64,000 nucleotides of DNA, taken from positions 4,646,926-4,710,925 of the forward strand of contig OZ007506.1 of NCBI GenBank assembly GCA_963931865.1, read 5' to 3'. Source of the stretch: Axinella damicornis. Its lineage: Eukaryota > Porifera > Demospongiae > Axinellida > Axinellidae. The number at the start of each line of letters is the position of its first letter. Within the stretch, counting starts at the first letter, position 1. A program made the position numbers and the translations under genes. Below the pieces are notes generated by a model. It saw only the letters and a program-made list of their open reading frames with translations. It made no database searches and had not been told where the DNA came from. Of this stretch, positions 35,478-47,012 are shown piece by piece.

Positions 35478-35658
35478 TTAAGCATTCTGCTGCTGTTCAA
35501 TAATTATGAAATTTGGCATGTATGCAATACATGTAGTATGTTGTGGTACACTACAAAAAATGTTGTGTAAAAATAATTATTGCGTGTTATATTAACCAAA
35601 TTAAAGTGCGACATGTTTACTAAAGCTAATTTACTTAGACTTAACATGGTTAAAATAA

Positions 35659-36100
35659 TATATTCATTTATTATAATTAACAGCAGTAATAATAAACATT
35701 TTCTAAAGTAAGTTAAACAATAAAGATTAATTTATTTAACTCTAAATATTTAAAACAAAATAACAATGTAAAGTCAACAAGATTTGATAGAAACGATCAG
35801 CTATTAATGTCATTTAAAATCAAAGTAATAGATTAATTTAACCTTGCAGCATTAGAACAAATGACAAGAATATTTTTAATAATTTATTCATTTATTATAA
35901 TTAACAGCAGTAATAATAAATATTTTCTAACGTAAGTTGAACAATAAAGATTAATTTACTTAACTCTAAATATTTAAAACAAATAACAATGTAAAGTCAA
36001 CAAGATTTGATAGAAACGATCAGCTATTAATGTCATTTTAAATCAAAGTAATAGATTAATTTAACCTTGCAGCATTAGAACAAATGACAAGAATATTTTA
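35659..36100. repeat. Subterminal 222-bp tandem duplication of the CACTA element
   Basis: Two copies of an AT-rich unit (35,659-35,880 and 35,881-36,100) differ by only a few bases. Both contain TAATTAACAGCAGTAATAAT, then AGTCAACAAGATTTGATAG. Subterminal repeats of CACTA elements are known binding sites for transposase. The mirrored role here is an inference. Confidence 0.75.
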
Positions 36101-36392
36101 ACCCCTAACTTATTATTAATGTGTAGTATGATATAAGATTGAACAAGATGTTTGTTTGCTCACATGCACATGATGCACACCACACCTCTCTAGCTCTTTT
36201 GTCAGTGGTGGCTGTCAGAATACACATCATTAAGATTTAGCAAGCTGCATGTATACATTATTGCTTCATACATGTATATTTCACATTACTTGTGCAGGTG
36301 TTGCTATGAGGACTGGTGAAAAGCAGTGCACATTGAAGGACGAAGACAAAACTTTCATTTAATCTTGTATGTGTCTACATTATGAACTCTTG

Positions 36393-39217
36393 TTAATATA
36401 CATATGGCAAAGATACAAATATAGATTTATCAGATGATACAAAAGTCTGTCTTGTTCTAAGAGGACGGTGATCATTGAGCACATCAACACTTACTGCAAA
36501 AATACCACCATGAGTGGTGATTTCAAATGAGTTATAGTGAGTGTTGAAGATGTGTCCATAGTATTTCTGTACACACAATACAACTGTACGTTCGACGCAC
36601 ACTATATCACATACTTTGCCAAAAGTAGGCCTTACAAGGTCATATTCTAGTAAAACGTACACTCCTTTACATAAATGTGAGCTCTGCAAGTCCACCCAAT
36701 TAGGGTGCTGTATAAGTGAATCCAGGGGTAGATTCGGAATGAGACGCACAAGTTCATGTTGGACATATTCGTCCTCATCACTTAAGCTGCAAGTCAGGGC
36801 TTTCTTGCTCATCTCAAATTTTGGCATAAGTAGATGTGGATCGGACTGAATCTGATGACACAGCCAAAACTGATGCTTTTTAGCAACAGTTTTGCACACA
36901 TTTTTATAGTTGCTACGCCTGGAAACTCTCTTGACAAAACTTAGCTTTGATTCCTGTCTCATGTTCCAAGACTGGATTAATGGGCCGAGTCGCTCAATTT
37001 GAGAGGGATAGTGTACCATGTAGTGTTGCTTTGGTATCACAGTTTCCCCAGGGTACAACCGTTGAAAATCATGAAGCTTTTCCTCAATCAGTACCCGAAG
37101 ATAAGCAGTAGTGTCATGAGTGCATACTGGTGAGAGCGATATGCTGCAAATCTTGAGAAGAACAAGAAATGAATGCCAGTGTTCATCTTCAAGTGGAATT
37201 GTGTCACCAATTAAGAATGGGAACTCTTGACTAAGTGCCATCATCTGGGATGCAGACTGCCTAATCTTGGCAATGGGATTGTTGGCCAGTCTGGGATCAA
37301 TCAAAGTCGGTCTGTTGCTACCAAAGTCATATGCCTCGATTCTTTGGTTAAGTTGCCCAATCGTAAAGTACTTTGCTTGAACACAGTAACGGATTAGGAG
37401 CTTTAGTTCGTAAGGGACGACACCTTCAAACAAATCATGCATTATGTCGTGGGGAAGACCATTGATAACTGAAAAGCCTGGGAGTTCCTCAAGTATCGAC
37501 AACCTGTTAATTCCAAACGTCGTGGAATAATGATTACAGAGGGGACCTGTTAACAACAAACACTGTTCTAAGTACGTTTCTGGAGTCCTTAAAGTGCAGC
37601 TACTTTCCACAAAGGCTGCTTTCATCTGTTGTGTGGTGGTCATGCATGATCGGCACACCCGTAAAGCAAATGACATACTCTCCTTGAAGCCACCTAGACA
37701 ATGAGCAGCTAGAGTGTCAGCTAGAAAGGCTAGCACTGCTCCGTAAAATGTGTGCTGTTCTCCACCGACTGACACAGTTATCCCATCGCAGTAGAGTACT
37801 TTGAGGTCCTCAACAAAAGGCAATAAAAACATGTCAATGCCATATTTATTTATATCCTGACTCCGTGCCACAGCAACAAGATGGATTGCCTTGAATGTAG
37901 ATCGATATTGAGGCCTAACATTACCAAGGAAGAAGAACAGGCATCCTAACTTGTGCTTTTTCACATACGAACCAATGGGGTTCACAACCTCCAATTCATC
38001 GTAATAGGGAATCACCTGTAAAGCATATGGATCCGAGCTGAACATGGGATGGGTTTGAAACAAAGAGCCATCACAGAAGTCTCCCAAACGATCGCTTGAA
38101 CTATGTATGTGGGGGTTCATTACCTCAGCCTGAAAGTCATCAAGTTCTAGGAGTCCTCTTAGGCTATCCAGTATAGGTACATAGTAGAATTTGTCAGTCT
38201 GACTGACCTTCCTGCGCTTGGGGCCACTGAAACGATTCACATAATATGCCTCTCCAAAACGAATTTCTGTTGCTTCCTATATGAACAGATAAAGACATAT
38301 ATTATATAGATAAGAGTCAATACCAAAATTAGGTGTTAGCATGCATTAACTATAACACAGCTCCCATGCACTACTAATTACTCACCATGCATGCAATACC
38401 AATTAAGAGGGTATTAATTTCACTGCTATGCATGCATGCACATGCATACTCTTGCCCATATAACGTACACCCCCAACAAAATAAAGTTGTGAGTGCATGA
38501 ACGTGTGTGTGTGCATGCATGCATGCATGTATACATGTATGTGTGGACATGACTCACTAAGCATCCAAGGTTCTCAACACAGAATTTCTCAAAGCGATAG
38601 TTCGTGTCAACGCATACAAATGGGTCTGGATCACAGTTTAGTACATCTGTTAAGCCTGGAATACTTTCAATGTTAATTCCAGCTTTTGCCAGACTTGTCT
38701 CAATGCCCTGCTTCAACACATCAACTGCCTGCTTGCATAAAGTCTTGCACCCAGTTGTAACATCGGCAATAGCAACTTGAGAAACTTGGCGCCCTTCCCT
38801 AAGTTTGAGCAGAAATTTAGCAGACGTAACTGCCTGCAAGTATTGGCAGTTCGTGTCAGGCTTTTCGACCACAGGGGAGCTACCAAGTTCATCGTCGCTA
38901 TCACCAGCAAGGGCGCAGTGTTGCTCTGTGTCAGATAAAAACGCCTCCATTGGCATCACTAAGGATGGGGCTGGCCTTTGTTCAGCGGCTGTTGCGACAG
39001 AGTCATCAACACCAGTTCCAAACCTATTTCGGTGATGACGGTAAACGTGACTGTTGAAGGCTGAAAATGTTCTGAATACCTCTCTGCAAGCATCCACTCC
39101 ACACATAATGTTGAAGCATTGGTCCTTTGCGTGCACCAGTCGAAGGTGGCTCACGTAAAGCCTGAAGTTAAGAGATGGAGATCCACACAACGGGCAATCC
39201 ATAACGTCGGTAGCCAT
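36393..39217 (-). CDS. CACTA-type transposase-like protein with C2H2 fingers (2 exons)
   Basis: I assemble two exons. Exon 1 is 39217 down to 38558, followed by the donor GTGAGT. Exon 2 is 38276 down to 36393, after an acceptor ending TAG. The join is in phase 0 and gives 847 aa. The N terminus has zinc-finger-like motifs: CPLCGSP...SHLRLVH at about residues 8-28, and CGVDACREVF...SHVYRHH at about 39-61. A variable acidic linker follows. The large C-terminal part contains LPHDIMHDLFEGVVPYELK near the middle, an Asp/His-rich motif of the kind found around the catalytic core of CMC-type transposases. Later comes QHYMVHYP. Similar finger plus HDL-EG proteins are common in animal genomes as unnamed ORFs. 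The role in excision and insertion is inferred from position inside CACTA ends; I cannot assign the full catalytic triad by eye. Confidence 0.75.
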
Positions 39218-39480
39218 AGCTAGCTAGCTAGTCCGCCTCGTTCCCAGCCATGTACTTGAGAAACCTTCAAACGGTCTGGGAACGAGGCTATGTCCTAAGT
39301 GAATGTCATCTCGTGCTCCACACGTGACCCTGAAACGTGCTGAATCTTGTTTGAATCTTGAACGTGCTGAATCTTGTTTGAATCTTGAAGTCTTGTCAGA
39401 GCACGCACCATTCTGCTGGGAGTGGAGATCTCCAGAACTCACGACGTCTGTCAGCTGGTGTGGTATTCGAGGCAGTCAGA
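39218..39480. promoter_or_regulatory. Shared divergent promoter region of the CACTA genes
   Basis: These 263 bases separate the starts of the transposase-like gene (minus) and the SAM gene (plus), so both promoters must lie here or overlap the 5' ends. The interval holds a hairpin element (about 39,233-39,290, arms GTTCCCAG and CTGGGAAC). It also has two copies of a 27-bp repeat (AACGTGCTGAATCTTG core) at about 39,331-39,386. I see no clear TATA box. The promoter role is an inference from gene geometry. Confidence 0.4.
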
Positions 39481-42400
39481 ATGGCAAGTGGGGGAGATGA
39501 CGGTACTTTGGATTTCACAGCGAAGGATTCCGTAGATGTGGCGCTCTATCTGAAGAAAGAAGGCATAGCTGAAGACATTTGCAGTGAATTTGAAGGTATG
39601 GTGCTACTTTTTGTATGCGATAGCACAGGGGATCATGTAGAAAGAACGTACCCGGAAGCAATTAGAACCTGTCTGGCCCCCAAGCCTAGCCATGCTTGAA
39701 TACGTAGCTAACTGATTTCTGGGAAATTGACTAAAGATGGCTTGCATTGTCCTGCAGATAATGAGATTGATGGACAAGCTTTCTTGGACTTGTCGGAAAG
39801 TGATATAAAGTCCATGGTGTCGAAGCTCGGAGTTGTCAAGAAACTTTTGCGACTCCAAAAGGTATGCTAGCATGCTCCACCATATCATTTTAGTTGAGGG
39901 ACAGCGTGGTAGTGTAATTAGCTAACTAGAGTAGCAGCTATGCTAATTCTGGATTCTTAGTACATGGTATCTATATGTCCGATGTTGATTTCTGTAGATA
40001 AGAAAGAGTTTGGTCACATTGCTTCTGTGATAAATTTCAATATAATTATTATGTGTCTGGTTGGTGAAAAATTGCATTTATCTTGTCATTTACAGAACGT
40101 TTGCCAGGCACTCCTTGCTAGTCCTTTGTCTGCAGACATACCACCGAGTCCCACTCTCACAATCAGCTCCCTGCACGGTTGTTCCAGTGAACGTGAGGTT
40201 ATCTCTCCGGGCCCCTTTTCGCCCCGTTCACGTACATTTTCCCCTCCTAGCTACAGTGACTGTGACGACACAGCATCTTTGGCATCATCATCATCAGCAA
40301 CTGTAGTGAGTAAGCGCAAGTTCTCTATCCCAGATTCGTGGCCTCCATCTATCATGGCCTGTCTACAACAGACCACTGAGGAAGAACAAAGGCGGGCTTT
40401 GACCCCACCTATTCGAAATGAAATTGTTCGAGTGGTTGCGACGCAAATGTTTTGCTATGACCCCAAACCACAGAAGGACTTCTGCACTTTGGTGGCCAAA
40501 AAGCTAGTAGCAAAATATCCATTTATGCAGGATACGGGGGAGAAAGTCTCTGGCTATGTAAGTTACTAACATGGTGTATGAACATTTGATGTCCAACTTT
40601 AAGCATTTGAGCAAAAGAAATTGGAGAGAATAATATACATTTACAAGTAGCTGAGCTCGCTTCGCTCGCTCAGCTACTTTCCCCTCGTTCGCCTACCGTG
40701 CGTAATCCGTCGCCGGACAGCTTTCTGTGCAGACAGCAGAGCTGCTCCCCGATTGCGTCCGCTTCAGCTGCTGTTCCCGGGCCCGATTGCGGCATCCACT
40801 TCAACTGCTGTTCCCCCTTTGCCTCCGCTGCTGCTCCCCGATTGCGTCTGCTGCTCGCCGCTTGCATCCGCTTCAGCTGCTGCTCCCGATCGCGTCCACT
40901 TCGGCTGCTACTCCCCGATTGCGTCCGCTTCGACTGCTGCTCCCCGATTACGTCCGCTTTGACTGCTGCTCCCCGCTGGATTCCAGCCCATGCCCGGACC
41001 CAATGTTCTCGAACATTCTTCGCGGAGTTCGAGGTTCAGTAAAAAAATTAAAGTACGAAGGTCGCGCGTCACTATAGTCTAGTCCCGCCCCACGAACATC
41101 CCACTTCCGTTACACACAGACAAACACACGTTAAAATCTTAATATATTGATAGTCATTGGTATTGATTATACTAAGTGCATGGTACCATACAAGTTCAAA
41201 GGCACAGGTATGCCAATTAATGACCATTTGGTGTGCAGATTAACCCAATTAACTTAAGAAAGCCTTTTTTTTAAATCACACCCAAGGGCAAGTTTTGATA
41301 GTTGCCATAGGAATAATTTTGATTGGTGACATGAATGACCCCACAGCTTACATAGCATCACAAACTAGTTAATCACTGCTTCCAATTAGACATGGGCACA
41401 GTAGTGATATAGAACCCAGGGCCGCTAACTAGTACTTAATTACTGGATCATACATTGCCATGTGTATAACAGCAACTTCCTCATAACTATACATGCAGGG
41501 ATCGTGGGAGAAAAAGCTCATTGAGAAAGTGCACAACCTAAAATCTCGGACAAAGAGGCCTTCTGATGGAGAAGATACCCCGAAACCGAAGCGTGGAAGG
41601 CCCAAGGTGTCGCCGATGTTAACACGTTATCCCCCTATTAGAGATCTTGGAGATGACGATGTATCAGTGGAAAGAAATGTCGAGCAACTGAAGAAGGAAC
41701 TTGAAAAGAGCAAACCACGCAAAGAAATTGTTTTGACATTGGCCTGCCACACTTACTGTGCCCGTCGCGCAGTAATCTTGTCCGAGAATGATGTCAGTGT
41801 TCATGGCCTTGTCCTACAGTTTAAGGAGCTAACAAAGCCATATGTGGTATGTGTAGCTATATCATTTGGACTCAGTTTGTGTGAAAGCTGACCTTGGCAA
41901 GGTCAATAGTCATCAGCACTAAACTCCGCTGGCAATAATATTATTTGTTAGTTGTGATTTAAGCTTCTAGGACCAGCAAGTATACTTAGCACATGCATAG
42001 TGCACCACCGTAAATTCCCCACGTCTCCATGTGTGTGCACAGATATTGCATGCGAGCATAATTATGTGTTCTTGGGACTACTACTGTTACAACAAGAGTA
42101 GCTAGCATGCAGGCAAGTTGTACTCGTGTAACCCTAGTGTTTTTGAATACCTCTAGCTTGAACAGGAGATCGACCTAATCCTTGAGAAAAAAGATGTTTT
42201 AAAGATGGCTATGCGAGACTGGACGACTAAATGGGTTCCAGCTATTCTGGAGTATTCCAGAGCATCAACCGGAAAGCTTGCTACCGCTGTCATGCAGGCT
42301 GAGAAGGATTATGAAGGTACTTCAATGAGCTGATACAGAAATACATGTGTTGTTGCGAGTATGTCCAACCTATTTAATTGTAATTCTGTGGGATAGTTAT

Positions 42401-43851
42401 ACCGCAATGAAAGCACACGTGATTCTTCTACCTATATATGCAGGTGATGACTTGAAGGACGAGAAGGTGGCTCTGGTTGTGTTGTGCAAGGCTCTTTCGA
42501 GGAAGGGGAACGATAATGCCATCCTGTACATTTACGAGGAGTGCAAGGTGAAGTGTATGTGTTCTGTGCACATTCCATGCATATATAGTTTAGCCTTGTT
42601 TCCAGGCCTTCCACACCTCCAGTTTTTGATCGCTTCCAGTATGCAAAAACGGAGGGGGAAGGCCTGGGGAATCTTCTCACGTGATACGTGGCACAGCTGA
42701 CGTCACGGATTCTAGACGCAGTGGCTTATTTACATTCCCATCCACAGCTACAGAGCAGCTAGAAAACTGAAACAAGTTTCAGAGAAGAGGTAGGTCCTAT
42801 ACCTGTAAAACATATCCAGGTTCGAAGCAAAACCGCTGAGGGATAGCTGTGATACAAGGGGTGAAACTCCAAATAGTGCCGTCCACGGGAAGATTGCATC
42901 ATAGCTGGGCATTTTCAGGTTTGTCACCCGGCAGCCCTTTGGAGTCATGCCTTGTAGCCTGGGTATGCTTCATACGCTCGTCTCAGTTGGCGCTTGTCCC
43001 ATCTTCGTAGGTAGCACAGAATGCAAGATCGGTCTCGTACATGATTCCGACTGTTGATCTGAGGCGTGACAACATATGACGGTCATGCCGCGTATCATGT
43101 GAGAAGATTCCCCAGGCCTTCCCCCTCCGTTTTTGCATACTGCAAGCGATCAAAAACTGGAGGTGCGGAAGGCCTGGGAACGAGGCTATATATAGTTTGC
43201 ATGTGCTCTTATTCTATGAAGGCATTTCCCTCATTGGCGTAGTGTACATGAAGTATAGCCTTGTTCCTGGGCTTTTACTCTTAGAATACAAGTACAATTA
43301 AGCTTTACCTAATAGATAGTAATACCTCAAGGTTGTAAACTACCTAGAGCTTGTGATTTCATGCTTACTCATCATCAACACTGCATGGCAGCTCAATGAT
43401 AGTGCAATTTAATCAAAGGCCTGAAGAGTGGGGATAGAAATAGCATTCTCATTGGGTGTGTGTTCAGTCAGTTGTTTGTTATTGTTGTTGCCATTGTACT
43501 TATAATTACTCTCCTCCACATTTTCAGATGACAGATGACCCCAAGGAGGTGGCACTCCGTGATCCGAAGCGATCTGCTCCGAGGGTTGCCTGTTTCCCTG
43601 AAGAGTGCCAATTCTTCATGTTAATTGAAACTGAGGTTTTGTGTGTAGTTAGTTCTTTTCCACAAGCTCTAATTTTGTGGTTTATATCACACTACGTATT
43701 TAATCTAGAGTACAGTACCAAAGCTTTTGAGGTTGCTCTCTTTTTTCAAGAGTTTATTTTCAAGTTGCCTGCCACAAGTGGCATGAAGAGACGGAAAACT
43801 GCTACGTACCTCACTGTGACAACGGACATCCAGAACTGCCTGATAGATTAG
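39481..43851 (+). CDS. SAM-domain (SAMD3-like) protein of the CACTA element, 7 exons
   Basis: The exons I see are 39481-39595, 39758-39861, 40096-40557, 41499-41846, 42157-42316, 42444-42547 and 43528-43851. All have GT-AG borders and compatible phases, for 538 aa. An upstream in-frame ATG at 39385 exists. Residues about 10-73 form a sterile alpha motif: VALYLKKEGIAEDICSEFE, then DLSESDIKSM and LGVVKKLLRL. A Ser/Pro-rich linker follows, with a basic RPKVSP-type patch (KPKRGRPKV) and then an alpha-helical region. The C terminus contains YVFNLEY, typical of SAMD3-like proteins that are abundant in fish and invertebrate genomes. SAM domains mediate protein or RNA binding. The gene is divergent from the transposase with only 264 bp between starts. 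Its job in transposition is unknown. Exon 7 may contain one more intron. Confidence 0.7.
40643..41137. repeat. GC-rich minisatellite element, copy 2, in a SAM-gene intron
   Basis: The same start (GTAGCTGAGCTCGCTTCGCT), the same repeat units and the same end (CACACGTTAAAAT) as the copy at 18,927-19,467. It lies in intron 3 of the SAM gene, so it moved as a unit. Confidence 0.75.
42591..43188. mobile_element. 598-bp Mutator-like foldback element in a SAM-gene intron
   Basis: Inverted arms of about 97 bases (TAGCCTTGTTTCCAGGCC outward on the left, its inverse on the right) enclose unique sequence. TATATAGTT occurs on both sides (42,582-42,590 and 43,189-43,197). It lies in the intron between exons 6 and 7 of the SAM gene. 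Confidence 0.82.
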
Positions 43852-44099
43852 GCATTCATGCATATGCATCATCCACAGTTGTGTTATGGCCCCACCCATG
43901 CATGGTCATGTGCACCCTTTTTTGGAACGAGTCCAACATTCTTTATTGTGAAATTGTTGAAAATACATTTCATAATTGTCAATACTGATGAAATGAAGTG
44001 TAAAAGTAGTTTGAAATTGTGATAATATAAACAAAGCTATATACTTGCAACAGGTTATATTTAAAGTAATAACAAACAAAAAAAGTAGTAATGATCAAT

Positions 44100-44518
44100 A
44101 TTATTATGCAGTTCCAACTATCACCATCTAGAATTACTGTTAATAAAAGGTTACCTGCAAAGATAAAACAGTTTACTATAAGTAAATTGTATTACATTTA
44201 TCAAACATTATATTAGGTTCTTTTAAATAAACTTAGTTGTTTTAAATATTTAATTATTACTAATTTTCAACTGATATAGAAATAATGTACTTTTACTATA
44301 CTATATTTCCTTATTATAACTTATAAGTTATTTTGTTATTATAACTTATTGTTATTTTGTTATTATAACTTATAGATATTATGTTGAAACACCTCTGTTT
44401 AGTGATGTTATTTTCCCATGATTTAAAATAGGTAATAATAACCCTTTATTATGGTCGACTCAGTTTCAATTGATTTAACATTAAAATATTTATTATTTTA
44501 ACCTTTTTTTTTTGTAGT
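44100..44518. repeat. AT-rich right subterminal region of the CACTA element
   Basis: The stretch is very AT-rich. It holds three short repeats around TTATTATAACTTAT (about 44,312-44,385) and then the terminal TTTTTTTTTTGTAGTG. It shares AT-richness and general character with the left subterminal region but is not an obvious inverted copy beyond the 12 terminal bases. Confidence 0.6.
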
Positions 44519-44702
44519 GTACAAGTGCATGCATGCCACAACAGACATACAGCAACCAAAACAGTGTAACTGATACCACATACAGACACACACAATTACA
44601 GTATTTGGTCTACAAGGGACTGTCCCATATCCTCACTTGCCAACACACGGAAGAAAAAGCTGAAGCTGGCAAGAAGGTTAGCTACAAGAGCCTCCCATAG
44701 AG

Positions 44703-47012
44703 TTATTTGATGGCAGTGGTGTTTAACCTTCCTGTTGGGGAAGTTAGTAATGGTGACGGACTGTGAGAAACAACCCGAACGTGACCGTCACTGCTCCATT
44801 GCACTGCACGAAACTGACTTGATTTCATAGATCTGTTGGGTTTTCTCCTCCTAATCATACGTCTTTCACGGCTCGATGACCACACCTTTGGAACAAACAA
44901 AAAAACTTTGCAAAGGAATGGAATTAACAGGTAAGGCAAGACAGTGAAAACGTAGGCAGCTTCAGGTATGGTAATTATAACAAATGTTAGGGCATACGGG
45001 AACCAGGTACCCAGGCAGACCACCGTTGAAAACACAAACAGATTCACTTGCTTACTGTCCCTGAAACACTCCAAGTGGACCTTCCTTGTGAGAATTGCAA
45101 GAAATGCAACAGCTACAATCATGCTTCCATTCACTCCAAAGACTATAACTGATGACCAAACAGCATAGCTATAGTCTCTTCCACAGATTGTTGTAACCCG
45201 TGGAAACACATTCGACTGTTCACTCAAAGGTACAGCGTAACCTGTAGCAACTGGATCCAGTACAGACCACAGTATCAGTAGGAGGATGGTAATGGACACA
45301 GGGACTAAACTTGTTGCAATCATAACTTGATCTGACCAAAACTTTCCAGGTTTCGCAAAAACAAAGAAAAAGAGTCGATAGATTCGAAGCAGTCTCATAA
45401 ACAAGGTCGAGTAAATCAGTTGCATTCCTGTTGCAGTAAACCATATCTCTGCTTGACACATACGCCCAAAGAGGTCATGATGTAAAAGCTCCCTTGAACC
45501 TGATATCAAATCCCCAATGTACAGCATGTAGCAGCCTGCAAGTATGAGGACACTCAGATATGGACTGGTGGCTTTAATCGATGGCTTATTCCAGTAGTAG
45601 ATAAAGAGCACCAGGACAACTGTATTGAAGACAAGTAGAGCTGCTGCAATGACAAGTGTTACAATAGGGAGAGCTCTAGAGAGTAGACGCACAACATTTT
45701 CAAAGTCATCCATTGGAATGCTTCCTGGAGGCAATTGCACTGTCACATTTCCTGTGAGTGGATTGTAGTGCCCGGCATGAATAGATCCATTCCCTCTGAC
45801 ATGAAGAATATTCACTTTAGTAACCACCTCCCTATCCTCATTAAAAGAAATCTTCCCAAGGGTACCAGAAAAATGTACATTTCTCAGGTTTCTTTCTGCT
45901 AATGTGGTCACACTGCCATTTTCAAGATCATTTTCTGACAATGAACTATTCACTGCCAGTGCAAACGCCCAGACCGAATCATGTACTGAGTTGGCATGTT
46001 GGTTCTGCCATGTGCTTCCAAGACGATGTTGCAGTTCCATGAGGTATTCACTGTAGGTTTGTCCTGAAACCAAGGTTGTATTAGGGTTGGGTTCAAACCT
46101 GTACTGCAGCAGGAATGCGCCATCTAGTGCCCTTAGAATTTCTTCATTAGTACATTTCTCTGTACCATTCATCAGGTCTTCCAGGCTAAGGTCATGAAAT
46201 ATCCACACAAATCCAAGCCAGTGACGAAGGACCGTCTGTAGCTTGTATGACTCACACAGTAGCTCACAAGCTTCAGATGCTGTTACAGAGGCATATACTA
46301 TTCTTGCTCTCTTTCTTATGAGGCTCTGAATGGGAGAGGTAGGAAATGTTGGGGAGATGTCCCCCAAGAACACAAGCTCATATTCAGATCTTTGAACTTT
46401 CATCACAAAGTCATTTGCAGCTGTTATGTATTGTGTCAGAATGGAGTCTTGAACCACACCAATTCTCCTCCACTGGAATGTGGCCATCAAGGCCAGAACA
46501 GCATCATTGTAGACTGCTGAAGATGATATCATTCTGTAGAGTCGTGGATACTCTTCTTTACTAGAGAATACTGGAGAGGTTGCACCCGCTGAAATCTGGA
46601 GGAGGTCTATTCCTGGCCTTCCTGCAAGTGGGGAGATGGCCTGGGTGACTGTGGAACAGACCAACCCCACCACCCCTACTATGTTCAAATCTCCACTTGT
46701 CACGTGTCTCACAAAGTTCACTGGTGCTTCTGTTACCAGGCTCTGATTACAAGTCTCTGCATTTGCTGGGACTAGCTCCAGCCTATAGCCAGGAAGGATG
46801 TCATTTCTCATGTTTATCTTCTCCACTGCAAGTTGTGCTGCTGAAATCAACTCCTCTCCTCCGTGGTAGGGTGGTCTGGGAGACACTAGAGTCCCCGCTG
46901 GTTCTGGCAGGGGCACCAGAGTCAGTAGACTGAGGGTTGGGATCTCAGCTGGTGCACTAGAATAACAAACACCTAGCAGGACTATTCCTATCCAACACAC
47001 TTGAGAAGCCAT
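44703..47012 (-). CDS. GABA-B-like class C GPCR, array gene 5
   Basis: An intronless receptor of 769 aa. The ATG at 47012 (MASQVCWIGIVLLGVCYSS) gives a good signal peptide. The three codons before it begin with GTG. Domain order is flytrap, seven helices, then a basic tail of about 65 residues ending RLNTTAIK. The class-specific signatures are VRLLSRALPIV before helix 1, SGSRELLHHDLFG in loop ECL1 and CGRDYSYAVW in ECL2. The last has a Cys positioned for the helix-3 disulfide. Gene 6 is almost identical along the whole length and is its recent duplicate. The 3' flank is split: bases 44,520-44,700 and 34,230-34,850 together match the 3' flank of genes 6 and 7. They are separated by a CACTA transposon and a piggyBac-like element. 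Confidence 0.95.
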   Translation of the reverse strand: MASQVCWIGIVLLGVCYSSAPAEIPTLSLLTLVPLPEPAGTLVSPRPPYHGGEELISAAQLAVEKINMRNDILPGYRLELVPANAETCNQSLVTEAPVNFVRHVTSGDLNIVGVVGLVCSTVTQAISPLAGRPGIDLLQISAGATSPVFSSKEEYPRLYRMISSSAVYNDAVLALMATFQWRRIGVVQDSILTQYITAANDFVMKVQRSEYELVFLGDISPTFPTSPIQSLIRKRARIVYASVTASEACELLCESYKLQTVLRHWLGFVWIFHDLSLEDLMNGTEKCTNEEILRALDGAFLLQYRFEPNPNTTLVSGQTYSEYLMELQHRLGSTWQNQHANSVHDSVWAFALAVNSSLSENDLENGSVTTLAERNLRNVHFSGTLGKISFNEDREVVTKVNILHVRGNGSIHAGHYNPLTGNVTVQLPPGSIPMDDFENVVRLLSRALPIVTLVIAAALLVFNTVVLVLFIYYWNKPSIKATSPYLSVLILAGCYMLYIGDLISGSRELLHHDLFGRMCQAEIWFTATGMQLIYSTLFMRLLRIYRLFFFVFAKPGKFWSDQVMIATSLVPVSITILLLILWSVLDPVATGYAVPLSEQSNVFPRVTTICGRDYSYAVWSSVIVFGVNGSMIVAVAFLAILTRKVHLECFRDSKQVNLFVFSTVVCLGTWFPYALTFVIITIPEAAYVFTVLPYLLIPFLCKVFLFVPKVWSSSRERRMIRRRKPNRSMKSSQFRAVQWSSDGHVRVVSHSPSPLLTSPTGRLNTTAIK

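Larger units (their letters stand above)
35549..44519. mobile_element. CACTA (EnSpm/CMC) DNA transposon, about 9 kb
   Basis: The element begins CACTACAAAAAA at 35,549 and ends with the inverse, TTTTTTGTAGTG, at 44,519. The paralogous segment near 54,205-54,220 reads through without it (GTTGTGGTACAAGTGC), which gives an empty site. With CACTA ends the target duplication is TA. The flanks also allow GTAC with ACTAC ends. AT-rich subterminal regions lie at 35,565-36,110 and 43,960-44,518, and the left one is a 222-bp tandem duplication. Inside are two divergent spliced genes, a zinc-finger transposase-like protein and a SAM-domain protein, both open. At least three smaller repeats sit inside introns or the shared promoter, so the copy is not brand new. 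Confidence 0.85.
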
